From assembly GCF_041146395.1 (NCBI RefSeq), contig NC_090989.1:173631501-173695500 (forward strand): a stretch of 64,000 bases of DNA. Reading direction: 5' to 3'. The notes beneath the pieces were generated by a model that saw nothing but the letters and a program-made list of their open reading frames with translations, ran no database searches and was not told where the DNA came from. The translations under genes were made by a program, and so were the position numbers. This document shows positions 26,296 to 38,084 of this stretch, one piece after another. Each line of letters begins with the position of its first letter. Position 1 is the first letter of the stretch. The DNA is from Eulemur rufifrons. Its lineage: Eukaryota > Chordata > Mammalia > Primates > Lemuridae.

Positions 26296-26376
26296 AAAGG
26301 GAATTTGTTGTTTATTTCAAACTCAAATTTAGCTGGGCATTTAAAATTTTTATTTGCTAAACCTGGCGACTCTAAA
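26296..26376. repeat. Half copy of the near-palindromic MITE
   Basis: Contains caaatttagctgggcattta followed by tttatttgctaaacctggc, matching the right half of the element at 14288-14454. Confidence 0.6.
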
Positions 26377-26457
26377 CACAGCACCAGTAAAATTATAGTC
26401 TGGGATAGAAAGGCCTTAGCTTGAATCACTTGAGGGAGAGGTTTGAAGAAAAGAGGA

Positions 26458-26767
26458 GGCTGAGTGTGGTGGTTTTCACCCATAATCCCAGCACTTTGGA
26501 AGGCTGAGGCAGGAGAATCATTTGAAGTCAGGAGTTTGAGACCAGTCTGGGCAACATAGCAAGACCCCTGTCTCTACAAAAATATTTTTAAAATTAGCTG
26601 GGCGTGGTGGCGCGTGCCTGTGGTCCCAGGTACTGGGAAGGCTGAGGTGGAGAATTGCTTGAGCCCAGGAGTTTGAGGCTGCAGTGAGCTATGATCGTGC
26701 CTGTAAATAGCAACTGCACTCCAGCCTAGGGAACAGAGCAAGTGAGAACTCGTCTATTAAAAAAATA
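26458..26767 (+). mobile_element. Old AluJ-like element
   Basis: Unlike the other copies, it reads cccagcactttggaaggc and gcaacatagcaagacccc, the ancestral primate AluJ form. The right arm ends tgcactccagcctagggaac. It probably predates the strepsirrhine-haplorhine split. Confidence 0.85.
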
Positions 26768-26789
26768 GAATAAGAAAGAAGGGAAAAAG

Positions 26790-27545
26790 CATGAGCTTTA
26801 GAATCATTCTGATCTGGGGTTGATTCTGGCTCTATCCTGGATTATATGACCACATGACCTTGGGCAGTGTGTCTTAGCAGTTCCTCCAGCTTCTTTTCTC
26901 TCATCTGTAAAATCGGCGTATGTAACACTAGCCTCCTTTTGTGAAGATGAAGTGTTATCTCATGCAGTGCTGTGCTGGGTCATATTAGAGTCTGAGGAAA
27001 AAGGAAAATCAGTAATACTGATCTTGTCTTTATTTAAAATTTGAATATTTTGTTCATCACGGAAAAATTTGATTTTTGTAAAAGATTGCATTAAAATATT
27101 ATTTATCTTGTCAACTTGGGTTTTTGGCTTACCCTTAGATTTGGCACCTCACCCTAATACCTGCCTTAGCACTCGGTGACTGTTAATTGTAATTCATATT
27201 TAATGTTTACATTTTATTTAATTTTACTAACATTTGCATTTAATAATGTTAAAGACTATTAACCCTCTTATATTCCACTCCCTTGCAGGATCACGTTAGA
27301 AACGATAATGACAACAAACATTTATAAGGGCTTACTTTGTGTCGGGCACTGTGCTAAACTCCTGAAGTGCATAATTTTATGGAATGCTTACAATTTTTTT
27401 GAGGTTGTAATAGTTATTATTTCTATTTTATTAAAAGTGATATTTTATGTTATTTATTTTTTTAACTTTTGTCTGACTCAATACCCAATGAAAAAGTGAT
27501 ATTTTTAAAAATAGACCTACTTCCCCAAGAAGGCACAGCTAGTAA
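26790..27545. repeat. MIR fragments
   Basis: A forward MIR at 26790-27000 (gagctttagaatcattctg, accttgggcagtgtg, tctcatctgtaaaatcgg) and a reverse MIR 3' part at 27310-27545 (acatttataagggcttac, gtgtcgggcactgtgctaa). Confidence 0.6.
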
Positions 27546-27969
27546 ATGGAGTTGTTGGGCATTAGAAATTGAGTTTTGTCTGCAGGGCTACCCAAACTTG
27601 TTTATACACAGGGCATTGCATTAAGTATTAACAACATGAATGAATACAGACTAGGGCCGCCCATTGGAAACTCCTGCCTGCAATAACCCAGGAAGGCCTC
27701 TAGGTGTCCTCATTGACCAAGCTCCGGAATTCCAGGCCGGAGAAAACTACGTTTTTAGAAAGGTTTTCTCAGGCATGCTCTTCCAGGAGAGCTTCCTTCC
27801 ACACACTCTGCTTGCTTGCAGACCAAAGGTTCTTGGTCTGAAGACAGGCTCTGGGGTTGAGCAGGGCCAACCTCTCCGTGGATGGGGAGGGTCTGACCTC
27901 CGTCTGCTCAGCCCACGATCTCCAAGGGCTTCTAGACCTGGGCAGGGCCCAGCAAGCAGGTTTGCCAGG

Positions 27970-28133
27970 CGTCCTGTATTTCGCGATTTTGTTTGGTATC
28001 CTGTATGGATTTGTTTTCAGGGTGCCTTCAATGTCCTGTATTCAGCTTTTAAAAAGTAAATTATATGGTGGTTAGAGCTATTTTTCAAATTTAACCTGAC
28101 ACCCTGTTATTTCTATTTGTTAAATCTGGCCGC
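27970..28133. repeat. Diverged copy of the near-palindromic MITE
   Basis: The right end caaatttaacctgacaccct followed by ttgttaaatctggccgccc aligns with the right end of the copy at 14288-14454. The left half is rearranged. Confidence 0.5.
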
Positions 28134-28134
28134 C

Positions 28135-29590
28135 CCACTGGCTGGCTTGTTTGCATTCTTGTGCACAGAGAAAAGGCAGGTATGGGTCTTTGAGCAGCAG
28201 GGCTAAGCCCAGGGTGGGGCAGTGGTGGCCCTAGGGCACCCAATTTAAGATGGCGCTCACTCTCCCGCTCTTGCAAGTGCACTTTGTCCTCGTCCTGGCC
28301 TCGCAGGAGAGCTGTGGCCGAAGGGTCAGGAAAACACCGTAATTAGCTTGCTCCTCAGGTTAAACCAGCGTGCAGCTTCCCTCAGTGGCCTCCAGAACAG
28401 CACAAATTGACGCTTCATACAGTTTCTGTCTTATGCATTTGTGAATTGGAATCCAGACCTGGGCCCCTTCTAGCAAACATAAGTTGGGCAGACTACTTAC
28501 CCTTCCTGAGCTTCTGTTTGGAATTAATAATTGCAAATTTGCTGGAAAGATTAAATAAGAAAAAAATATTCTCAGTGTCTAGGACAGGGGCCTAAGACAT
28601 GAATCATCCCTGGACAATGATGAGTGACTTCATCCTATCAGTGACCCAGGCAGTGGAAAGCCTAAGAACCTCAACCTCCTAGATCTTGGTTAATATTCAA
28701 CATCACTTACTGCATTTCTCCACCCAGGAAATCATTTATATTGTGAAACACTGTCTAGAGACTTAATGTGGTGCTGAGCTGGTGACACGCATTATCTTGG
28801 TCAGCCCACACAATGCTCTTGTGAGATGTGTACTAGAGAGGAAACCGAGGCTCTGAGAGGTCAAGAAACTCACCCCAGTTTATATAACCAGCAAGTGGCG
28901 AGGCCAGGATAGATGCTGAGCCCGGCAGTCTGTCTCCAGGTCTGCCTGACTTCAAAGCCCATGCGTTTAACCACTACTTTATAAAGATGGTGATGTCTGC
29001 TTAGACACCCACTATCAGCTCCCTGAAAGGCTTCTTCCATGGTAATTGAAGGGCTGCTGGAAATGCCCTTCCCAGACTCGGGCTGTCAGTATTCCTGATG
29101 AGATCTTTCTCACTGCAGATTCTCAATCTTTGATCTTCTTATGAAGCCATTCTCATCGGAAAATCGGGAGAGGGCCACACAGAGAATGGTGTTTCCGAAG
29201 TTACGCGTGTGTGTGTGTTGGGAAGGAGAAGGGGTGGCTGCTGTCATGCTCCTCCAATTCCCAACATCACACGTCTGCCTTTCCAGTACGTTCCTCAGAT
29301 GCCACCGCTGCTTTCCTCCAGCCTGTCTGCACAGGTAATTCCAGCCCAGTTGGCTGTTAATGGCCCTTCAAGCCACACCCTGATCAAAGGTGTCCAAATC
29401 GCACATCTTAAAAACCACCAGCTGTGGGCTGCCCCAGCTGTCCTTTCTTTCCTCTGGTGATTTTCACCCTGCTGATCTGACCTTTCTTCTTTCTTCCTCC
29501 CCAGGCCCACTCTTTTGTTTGCTCCTTCCCTTCTCTTTTCATTTTCACTGGTTTTCATTTAAGAGAGGTGCTTGGAGAGTGATTTCTTTT
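28135..29590. other. Intergenic stretch, mostly unrecognised
   Basis: A reverse MIR lies at 28770-28975 (gaggaaaccgaggctctg, aagcccatgcgtttaacc). The rest shows no gene or named repeat. A short (GT)n run lies at about 29206-29218. Confidence 0.5.
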
Positions 29591-29599
29591 TTATGATGT

Positions 29600-29850
29600 C
29601 ATGGTTAGTAAAGAGCATGAGGTGTGGGAGTCAAACAGACGTGGGTTTGGACTTTAGCTTTACCACTTACTTGCTGTTTGGTTCTATAACCAAAGGCATG
29701 GTGACCTTTTTGAGGCTCCCCCCTTACATCCTTATCTGAGGGTAAGACCATCTTTCTTGCATAGTCGTAGGGAGGATTAGATAAGTAATGTATGACAGCC
29801 CCTGGCCTATTGTTGGGACTACAGTGAAAGCCCCAAAATGGTACATTTCT
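29600..29850 (+). repeat. MIR SINE
   Basis: Reads gtaaagagcatgaggtgtgg, gtgggtttggactttagc, taccacttacttgctg and gggaggattagataagtaat in MIR order. Confidence 0.8.
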
Positions 29851-29989
29851 TTCTTATTACCTAGATAGATTTTTTAAAATCCTAGCATAATCCTTGCTTA
29901 TACGTTTTTAGTTTCTAAAACTGGCCAGAATTCTCCTGGCTTTAAAGCCCTGGCAAATGTCATATGCCATTCTCTTAACCTTAGAGAGA

Positions 29990-30300
29990 GCTTCTGTTCT
30001 TTTTGTTTAATTAGATCTACTCTCACAATCCCCAACTCTAGGCTTAAGTGTCACCTCCCCAAAGGTCCCCATTGTGTCCCACCAATCTCAGGTATTAGCT
30101 ACACCCACATTTATTCTCTCTCACCACCCTTGGCTTCCACAGGATTAATGATCACGTTAAGTCATTCAAATAGTCGACTTCTGTTTCTCCCTCATTGGCC
30201 TGTAGTCTTTAGGAGAACAGGACCCATTGCATCCTCACTGCCTAGGACAGTGACTGACACAGAGTGGCTGTCGTAACATTTGTTGAATATATGTTTTTTC
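29990..30300 (+). repeat. L2 LINE 3' end
   Basis: L2 landmarks: gcttaagtgtcacctcccc, ggcctgtagtctttaggag, cctaggacagtgactgac, and a tail containing catttgttgaatat. Confidence 0.75.
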
Positions 30301-30331
30301 AAATCACATACAGTTTTTCCCTGACCCTCAC

Positions 30332-30745
30332 TGCTATGGTTTGAATTGAAACTCATGTTGGAACTTAATCCCCAAAGTGGCAGTAGTGAGGGGTAGGGCC
30401 TTTAAGAGGTGATTGGGTCATGAGAGCTCTGCCCTCATGAATGGACTCATGATGAATGGAGTAATGGGGTAACAAATGAATGGGTTGTCATGGGAATGGG
30501 ACTGGTGGCTTGACAAGAAGAGGAAGAGAGACCTGAGCTTGCACGCTCAGTCCCATCGCCACATGATGCCCTGTGACACCTTGGGACTCTGCAGAGAGTC
30601 CCCATCAGCAAGAAGTCCCTCACCAGATATGGCCCCTTGATCTTGGACTTCTCATCCTCCATAATTATAAGCAATAAATTCCTTTCTTTATAAATTATCT
30701 AGTTTTAGGTATTTTGTTATAAGTAACAGAAAGCCGACTAAGATA
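30332..30745 (+). mobile_element. Solitary MaLR LTR (MLT1/MST type)
   Basis: Starts tgctatggtttgaattg and ends near gactaagata (a decayed CA end). Landmarks are aacttaatccccaaagtgg, gcctttaagaggtgattggg, ttgtcatgggaatgggac and ttgatcttggacttctc. Related to, but clearly different from, the copy at 10359. Confidence 0.85.
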
Positions 30746-30887
30746 CCCATCAACAATTGTTTCCTTCACTTCCGTCCTCTCCTTCCAAAATTGAGAATCT
30801 CTGCTTTAAACACTGAAGGCAGCACCCCTAGAAGTAGGTGTAACACCTTTTCCCAGAGAAGTCCCCCAGGGTTTCCCCAAGGGGTCA

Positions 30888-31062
30888 CTTTGGACAGGAC
30901 AACTTTTTGTTGTGTCAGATCATACCATACACTGCAGCATGTTTAATGTTCCTGGCCCCTAAATGCCAGTAGTACCTCCAAATCATTGGGAGAATCCAAA
31001 GCATATTTCCAAATGTCCCATAGTGTGTGGTACAGTCCCAGTTGAAAAATCACAGGCCTTTT
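30888..31062 (-). repeat. MER20 (hAT-Charlie MITE)
   Basis: Reverse MER20: gcagcatgtttaatgttcc, aaatgccagtagtacctcc, aatgtcccatagtgtg, and an end resembling ccagttgaaaaatcac. Confidence 0.7.
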
Positions 31063-31111
31063 AAACCTTGGGCACTTCATGAATATTACAAGCATTCAAG
31101 AAGAGAAAATT

Positions 31112-31397
31112 GGCCAGGAGTGGTGGTTCACATCTATAATCTTAGCACTCTGGGAGGCCCAGGTGAGAGAATCAACTTGAGGTCAGAAGTTCGAGACCAA
31201 TCTGAGCAAGAGCGAGACCTCGTCTTTACTGAAAATAGAAACATTAGCCTGATGTGGTGGCATGTACCTGTAGTCCCAGCTTCTGAGGAAGCTGAGGCAG
31301 GAGGATCCCTTGAGCCCCCGAGTGTGAGCTATGATGATGCCACTGTGCTCTAGCTGGGGCAACAGAGTGAGACTCTGTCTCAAAAAAAAAAAAAAAA
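31112..31397 (+). mobile_element. Alu, strepsirrhine type
   Basis: Starts ggccaggagtggtggttc. The flank gaagagaaaatt recurs as gaagggaaagtt after the poly(A), a target-site duplication with two changes. No linker insertion. Confidence 0.9.
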
Positions 31398-31507
31398 AGA
31401 AGGGAAAGTTTCTGAAACCCAGAAGTTAAGTCATCTCCCGTCTGGGTCCAGGCACATTGTTCTTGCTAAGACTGCTGATACTCAAAAGCAAAAGGAAATG
31501 GAGAGAT

Positions 31508-31523
31508 TGAGAGAGAGAGAGAG

Positions 31524-31555
<32 letters not shown>
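31508..31555. repeat. Compound (GA)n(GT)n microsatellite
   Basis: A GA run passes directly into a GT run of over ten units. Likely polymorphic in length. Confidence 0.92.
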
Positions 31556-31558
<3 letters not shown>

Positions 31559-32309
31559 CAATGTTAAGAACAGCAAGGAGATAAATATTGACAAAACAAA
31601 TTTCTTGTGTCTATTTCCTATTTTCTTTTGTAGAGGTGATAGACTCTTACGAAATCATAAAAGGCAGACGAGGATGAAAGCGCTATAAGGACACTCTGGT
31701 GGTGAGCTCAGACTCTAATCTGAGATTAATCTCAGACTCTTTCCAAAGAGAATCAAGAGTAAAGCCTACAAATATATACATCTGACAGAGCTGAATTCTG
31801 AGTGGGCTTCTCAAGGGCACCGTAGAAAAAAGCATTTCATATTATCATACTGCCCCTGAACAATCCAAAATGGGAGAGGATCAATAGATATTTTCAGTGC
31901 TACTGATCAATATTTAGTTCATTATGGTTATCTGTGATTGTAACAAGTACATTCACTAATGTAAGACATTTTATTGACTAGAAAACAATTTGAGAAATGT
32001 ACTTGGTCCACCGTTGACCTCATCCAGCCATAAATAATTCAGCCTAGCAGGTAGGGCCCTAGGTAAGGGTTATCTTGATCTGTGGTTTGACTTAAAGCCT
32101 GACTCTGCTCTTCTGCCACTGGTAAATGAAAGAAAATTAGATCTGATAATTTTAAGAGGTGATAATATGAGCAAGGAGAGATGGGATTAGTGTGTATTCA
32201 CTCAATTTTAATTCATCTATTAAGAAAATCTGAATTCTGTTTGCTACTTTTACTGCAGAGAAATTATTCCTGGAAAACATTCCTTGAATGAGAAATTAGT
32301 AGTTTAGGA

Positions 32310-32530
32310 TTTGCAGTTTGACAAGTCAGGATTTAATTCCTGCTTTTCTCCTCCTAGTGGCATGACTTTTAGTAAGTTACTTGACCTTTAAAAAAACTCT
32401 CAGATTCTTTACCTGTAAAATGGAGATTTTATAGCTCTGTTCACCTCATTGGGCTGTTGTGGGGATTAAATAAGCAAATGCATATAAGGCAATTTCGCAC
32501 ACCAGACTGGCACATGCTGAACTAGAGTTC
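32310..32530 (+). repeat. MIR SINE
   Basis: Reads ttactgacctttaaa-like text preceded by tagtaagttacttgacc, then ctttacctgtaaaatggag and gttgtggggattaaataagc. Confidence 0.8.
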
Positions 32531-32669
32531 AACTCATTTTTGCAGTGGGACATACTTTTCTTTTTTCTCCTTCAAAGTGGCACAAGAATGGGTTGGAAGG
32601 GAGGCAGAGTACTAGAAAAGACCTAGAGAAATCTAGAGGAGGGGATATGGAAAGAAAAACATAGGAGAT

Positions 32670-32775
32670 AACCAAACTTTGAGCTGAAAGATAAGTTTCA
32701 CTTTATCTTCTGGGTTCTGTGTAACCAAACTTTGAGCTGAAAGATAAGTTTCACTTTATCTTCTGGGTTCTGTGT
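32670..32775. repeat. Perfect 53-bp tandem duplication
   Basis: The unit starting aaccaaactttgagctg and ending gggttctgtgt lies at 32670-32722 and again, without a single difference, at 32723-32775. Lack of divergence in neutral DNA implies a recent event or an assembly artefact. Confidence 0.95.
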
Positions 32776-33559
32776 ATGTGTCAAAAGATCTCTTTGGAAA
32801 TGAACTGCATCTCCATGCTCCGTGAGATAACAGGGGACAACTAATGGCTTGCCTTGTTAACAGGCATGGCTGAAGCACCTCCTTTGCTATACCTCCAGGT
32901 CAACCAAAGGGGATTCTGGAAAGCTTGTTACTGGAACTCGGGCCAAGGTAAGTATAGAAATTTAGAGTTAGTGTTTAGAAACATTCATTGCAACTTGACA
33001 CAGTGGTTTTATGTCTGCTGAATCTAATAATAATTAGGAACATATATTTTCCTGTTATTTCAATTCCCTAGTAATTTATTTTTCTGATTTAGCTTTCCAC
33101 TTAGTAATTCACTTTTATTTTACTTTATAAAATTACATATAGGTCCACAATAGATCGGAAATTTTCAAAACTGGTCTTTCACCATGGATAGTTTGAGAAG
33201 CACCATTGTAGAAAATAATACAAACTTGCCTACTGCACTGAAGAAAGTTATTACTCCGATTCTGGAAGCTCTTTAATGACTGACATTTGAGGGAACTCTT
33301 TAGTCTGAGCTTTTGTTCCTAAGAACAGGACAAATAGTTTAAAACAATTTTGGAATCTTTATTGCTTATGACATTTAAGCTTATATGAGTACAAGGAAGA
33401 ATTTTGAAGAATTTTCTCAAATATAGAACAAATTATGAACATCAAGGAAGGTGAGGCAATTTCTAAAATCCACCTTGTAAAACATACATCTTTATGAGGT
33501 AGATCAATATGTATTGATACAAAGCGAGGCCCAACATATGTTAGGTAAAAAAAAAACCA

Positions 33560-33775
33560 AAAAAAAACAAGTTGTAAATTTGTACTTGTAATATGATGCT
33601 AAATTTTTAAAAAATTACTATATAGAAAAAAATCCAAATTAATATGCAACAAATTAACATTGTTATGTCTGAGAGTGTTAGATTATGGGGCATGATTATG
33701 TTTTTATGTTATGTATTTATTTTGTGTTTGCATTTAAGATTTTTACCATAAGTATATGATACTTTGCAATAAGAA
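33560..33775 (+). repeat. Old L1 3'-tail-like fragment
   Basis: Contains gtacttgtaatatgatgct, atgcaacaaattaacattg and a ttttatgttatgtatttatt tail typical of ancient L1 3' UTRs. Weak. Confidence 0.4.
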
Positions 33776-33934
33776 AGGAAGTTTGCAATTGAATACTTTG
33801 CCTTTGTCACTGTTTGCTTTTTAATAAACATACCAATGTGGCTGAGAGATATTTTTCAAAAGAGATGGGGGAAATCGGGCAGTAGGCTCACTGTGCTTCC
33901 ATTTCTGTCTTCTTTTCCTATTTGGGAACCAAAT

Positions 33935-34553
33935 TTTATTTGGCCTTTTAAGACATACTTGCAATTCTGAGCATACTGTTTCTTGAATGGGAAAAGGATA
34001 TTTTTGTGTAAGATACATGTATGTAAATATTAATATTAAGGTCTCTCTACATTTCATTTCCCACTTCCCTCTCCCTATAGTACAGGATAAAAAGATGTCA
34101 TGTGAAATATTTTCTTGAATGTAAAAGACTTGTTTGCTAGTCTGTGAAGCTAGGACAAATTACTTGTCACAAATAAACAACATTCCCAAGATTAGGAAAC
34201 CTAAAAATTCTCATCAGTCATCCTCAGTGAGGCAGTAAACTACCGTATTTTATCAATTCTAAGATAACTTTATTGTAAGACACAGCACTATTTTTATGTA
34301 TCATAAAGAAAGGAAAAAAACACTGCCAATTCAACTAGGACATGCCATCAATCAAAAGATGAACCCTGTTTTCAGATGTAAATATGAAAAAATGTACATC
34401 TTGGAATCAATAAGATACGGTAATACTACAAAAATCTGAAAACTTGCTCAACACGATTACTTGAAGTAGAGCACTTCAAACTGCTTTCACACGGGCCCTG
34501 AACATAAATGGAAGAATACGTAAACATTTTCAGTAGCACACCTTTTGTTTATT
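33935..34553 (-). promoter_or_regulatory. FRMD4B: Candidate FRMD4B poly(A) signals
   Basis: On the minus strand AATAAA occurs at 34553-34548, 34274-34269 and 33940-33935, about 1.6, 1.9 and 2.2 kb past the stop codon. A nearer one lies at 35857-35852. The sequence alone does not say which is used; 3' end reads would settle it. Confidence 0.4.
34241..34422. repeat. MITE-like element with terminal inverted repeats
   Basis: The left end taccgtattttatcaattct and the reverse complement of the right end, taccgtatcttattgattcc, match at all but four of 24 positions when extended. A diverged relative is at 51119-51284. It overlaps one candidate FRMD4B poly(A) signal. I cannot name the family. Confidence 0.7.
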
Positions 34554-36154
34554 GACCTATGTAAAAAAATAATAGGTCTCAAAAAAGTCAGAACAGTAAG
34601 AGAATATGCAAAAGTGTATTTCTGTTTCTAGAAGGCTATACAAATATGCAAAAAGGAATAAGTTATTTTTTTGCTTGTCTCTTTCCAAATTTTTTTCCCC
34701 AAACTTCATTTCTAATGATACAAATGACTAAGGACCAGTTTAACAAATCATTTTTATGTATATATTACATGCTTTGGAATATAGATAGAAAATGTTCAAA
34801 AAAAGTTGTTCAGAAACTTCTCTATTCACAATATGAACAAGAAACCTGTATAAAAGAAGGGGAAAGGAGCACCTTTTATGGAATATTGAAGCAGAGTAAA
34901 GATGACAAAAAAGACCAATCTGGAATATGGAAAACATTTGTTCTAAAAAAATAAACAAACAAAACCTTACAATAAACCATAACTAATTAGTTCTTCCAAG
35001 AAAAGTATGAGGTAGTTTTAAGCCTCATAATTAAATCTACTGCAGCTTGGAGTATTTTTTTTTTTAATGCTAATCTTTTTTTTTTTTTTTTGTCACTTAG
35101 TGACTTAAAACTACTTGTGGAATCCAGATAGTAGTAATATGTTTAATTTTCTAATGTTCACCATTTTAAGGCACGCGATTCATCTAAAATGACGTGGCTT
35201 TGTTTGTTTTTTTTTTTTGTTGTTGTTGTTCTTGCCTTGGGTCCTTTCTGTAACACCTTAAAATACTTTTTCAAACTCATGATCATAAAAACTTTCCATA
35301 ATAAGTCTGCCACTTTAAATGACAGCCAAGTCAGAGAGCTACCAGCCTAAACAATAGCTCATCGTGTAATTAGTGGAGAAAGAAAAAATGAGCTCAAGGA
35401 TATTGTACCTTAGAAAATTCTCCAAGCAGAGTTTGTCAATTACTCAGTGGGCTGCTTCATTTTCCCCAATCTGCTACCATAACGTTATATTACAGGATGC
35501 TACAGCAATAAGTCTTTCCCGAACCCATTTTATGGTGCTTATGAAAAACATCACTCTTTATAATATCCTAAAAACATTTACACTCATTCAGAACTTCATG
35601 AAAAATCCAACTTCTCTTCAAGTAATTTTCCAATACTGTCAATTTCAATTGTCCATGTCTGTGTAGAAATCACACGTTATTCTTTGCCAGCTCACAAATT
35701 CCAACTTTGTGACGGTGAGCAATGACTCAGGAGTTTCTGGCTTCCCTTCTCTCGTCATTCTGAATTGTGCTCTGAAATTTTCCCCTGTCCTTCTTGCCTA
35801 TGGGACACGCTGAACGCACTTTCACGGTTTTGAGGTTTGCCTTCAACAACTTTTATTCCCTTAAAAGGTGCTTGCTATCGATAAAGACTTCACACTGAGC
35901 CCTCTCTTGGCAACGGTTCAACGTGTGCTCAGACCTTGCTGTTAGGTTAGCGCCTGGAGTTTGAAAGGCAAGTCCTCATTCAGGGGCTTTGTGGGGCTTA
36001 GTGCGTGATTCACATCCAGGGCAACCTAAGTCTTCTCTTCAACCTTTGATGCCTTTAGGGTTCTAAAGCCAACAGCCTTCTGGGAAGACGAATACATTTT
36101 GCAAGGCACACTAGTGTGAGAACGCGGTGCTTGGTCAAGAGGTCCAACTGCAGT
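34250..36154 (-). other. FRMD4B: FRMD4B 3' UTR (distal end uncertain)
   Basis: The sequence continuing from the stop codon has few repeats apart from T/A runs near 35047-35092 and 35207-35220 and the inverted-repeat element at its far end. The distal limit is set only by the position of candidate poly(A) signals, so it is approximate. Short open frames in this interval are on both strands, unrelated to one another, and look like chance. Confidence 0.5.
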
Positions 36155-36275
36155 TCAGACTAATGTTCCAGGCTTTGAATCTTCATGCCAATAGAGCCTC
36201 TGCTCACTACTCTCCAGGCTGTCTTCCAGTCGGTTTCCATCTGCACTGTCCAGTTGACTGATGTCTGAGTACTGT
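36155..36275 (-). CDS. FRMD4B: FRMD4B terminal coding exon
   Basis: Acceptor ctttaatag precedes it. The first base completes an Arg codon split with the previous exon; 39 residues and a TGA at 36157-36155 follow. It starts QYSDISQLDS and ends SKPGTLV. The segment is acidic and Ser-rich. The last three residues T-L-V fit a class I PDZ ligand (S/T-x-hydrophobic), which would suit a junctional scaffold; this is inference. The 3' UTR follows without interruption. The exon is open throughout and looks under constraint. Confidence 0.93.
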
Positions 36276-38084
36276 CTATTAAAGAAAACCAGAGAAGTTA
36301 CTACTAGTGGTCATTTTTGTTCTTACAGCACTATGTTTAGAGACTGCTACACTTAAAGAAGTTAGTAGGAAGCACTGTTAAGAAAAATTTTCCAAAACTT
36401 AGAGACAAGGCAAATGATGACAGCATGTTCTTTTTGATGTCATACTGAAACATTGTCTAAAAGGCCTATAAAAGGATTATTTAATTTCTCTAGGGAGATA
36501 TACCTTTAACTTATGCTTACCATTGATTAGGACTCAGATTGCATTAAGTTACATGTTAACTTATAGGCTTTTGTGTGGAAGAAATACAAATAACTTCTGT
36601 CTAGTAGAAAAGATTATGGTTATAGGTTTAACGCCCTGTAGGACATTAACTTGTTTTGTATCTAATTTAGTAATCTTATTTTAATATTCCTTCTTTCAAT
36701 GTCTTGAGTTCTCTTTGAACCAGCTTTACTATTCTGCTAGTTCTTTTATTAATTAAATAAATCTTTAACACATGCCTATTTTCTATTTGTTTGACAGTCA
36801 TATTTTTAACTTTTTATTTTTAAATTTTTAATTTTTTCTTAACTTTTAAAAAAGTAGATTTTGACAGCCACATTTTAAGTATTCTTCAAATTAGGGGAAT
36901 ATACTAAAAGCCTTCCTCAGGGACAAAGGAATTATATTTAGCAGCAGGGGCACTTTGGGACATATTTTATACCCCTAGGGTTTGTGGGTCAAGTATAAAT
37001 TGGGAGTGACCCAGGAAACAGCATCGCATTTAAAAATTATACACATATTTGGATGGTATATCCAAATGAAAGCATCCTACCATACAGACCATTTAGATAA
37101 GCAAAATCACATTATTATAACAGTACGTTAAAATAGGTTAGATAGTTAGTAGATTTCTTTTTTATTTTAAATGTCAAAGTCTTTTAGTAAAGGTGATTTA
37201 AAAAAAGGCTTTGGAAGAAGAAGAGCTTTGGAAATAAAGGTTTTTAGTGTTTTCATGTTACATTAAAATAAAATCAGATTTCACAACTTCACGCATCAGT
37301 CAGAGCAAGCAAAACTCCTGCTGTGGAAGGAGCAACACGCAGATTTCAGGGACTGTACTTACTACGGCTGGCTACACTTAGCAAAAGAGAATTTAAAACT
37401 GATCTCATTTCTGGAGACACAACCATTCTTGGGGACAGAAGCCCTTGGTTTTGCCTAGTAATAGGTAGAGTTAGACAGGGAAGAGGAAAGAGGATGGAAA
37501 ACAGGAAGTGAAAAACAAACGTTATTTGAAAATATAGTTTGCAGCAGTAGAGCCAAGAATTTGACTCTGTTATATACAAGGTAGCTTCAACATTTCTACT
37601 TTGGAAAGTTTATGCCAACGACAGTTCTACCAAATCATATTGGGAAAAAAAATTTATGTTGGTAAAAATCTGTATCTTTCTATAAAAATTTTAAGACCTG
37701 AATACTCTGGAAAAAAGAATCTTTCAATAATATATACTTCATTAAAAAAAACAAAACACCCATACACATGGCTAAGCTTTTCAAATCTTTAGCTTAAGAG
37801 AAAATTGAGTTTTTATCTTTACCTTGAAACCTAATTTCTCTCTTATTTTAAAAATCATGTTTTCATAAAAATAATTTATGCAATTTTGGAACAGATTTAT
37901 AAACCTTTATGAATAAATGTTATTATACTTGCCTTACTAATAGGTTAAGTTAAATTGATCAGACTGTATCATAACAAAAAAAATCCTAAATAAACAAATG
38001 GGTAGAAATAAGCACTTCCATTATCCCTGCACCTAGGAGAGTAAATTGGCTTAAAAAAAAAATCACTTTTAAATTTAATACATT

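Noticed and set aside
28251..28344. Short ORF starting aagatggcgctcactctcc, signal-peptide-like, on the plus strand
   Set aside because: Only about 30 codons, no exon or promoter context and no known relative; the good start context alone is weak evidence.
35852..35857. Nearest AATAAA (minus strand) after the FRMD4B stop as the main poly(A) site
   Set aside because: It would give a 3' UTR of only about 0.3 kb, and repeat-poor sequence continues well beyond it. Use as a minor site cannot be excluded.
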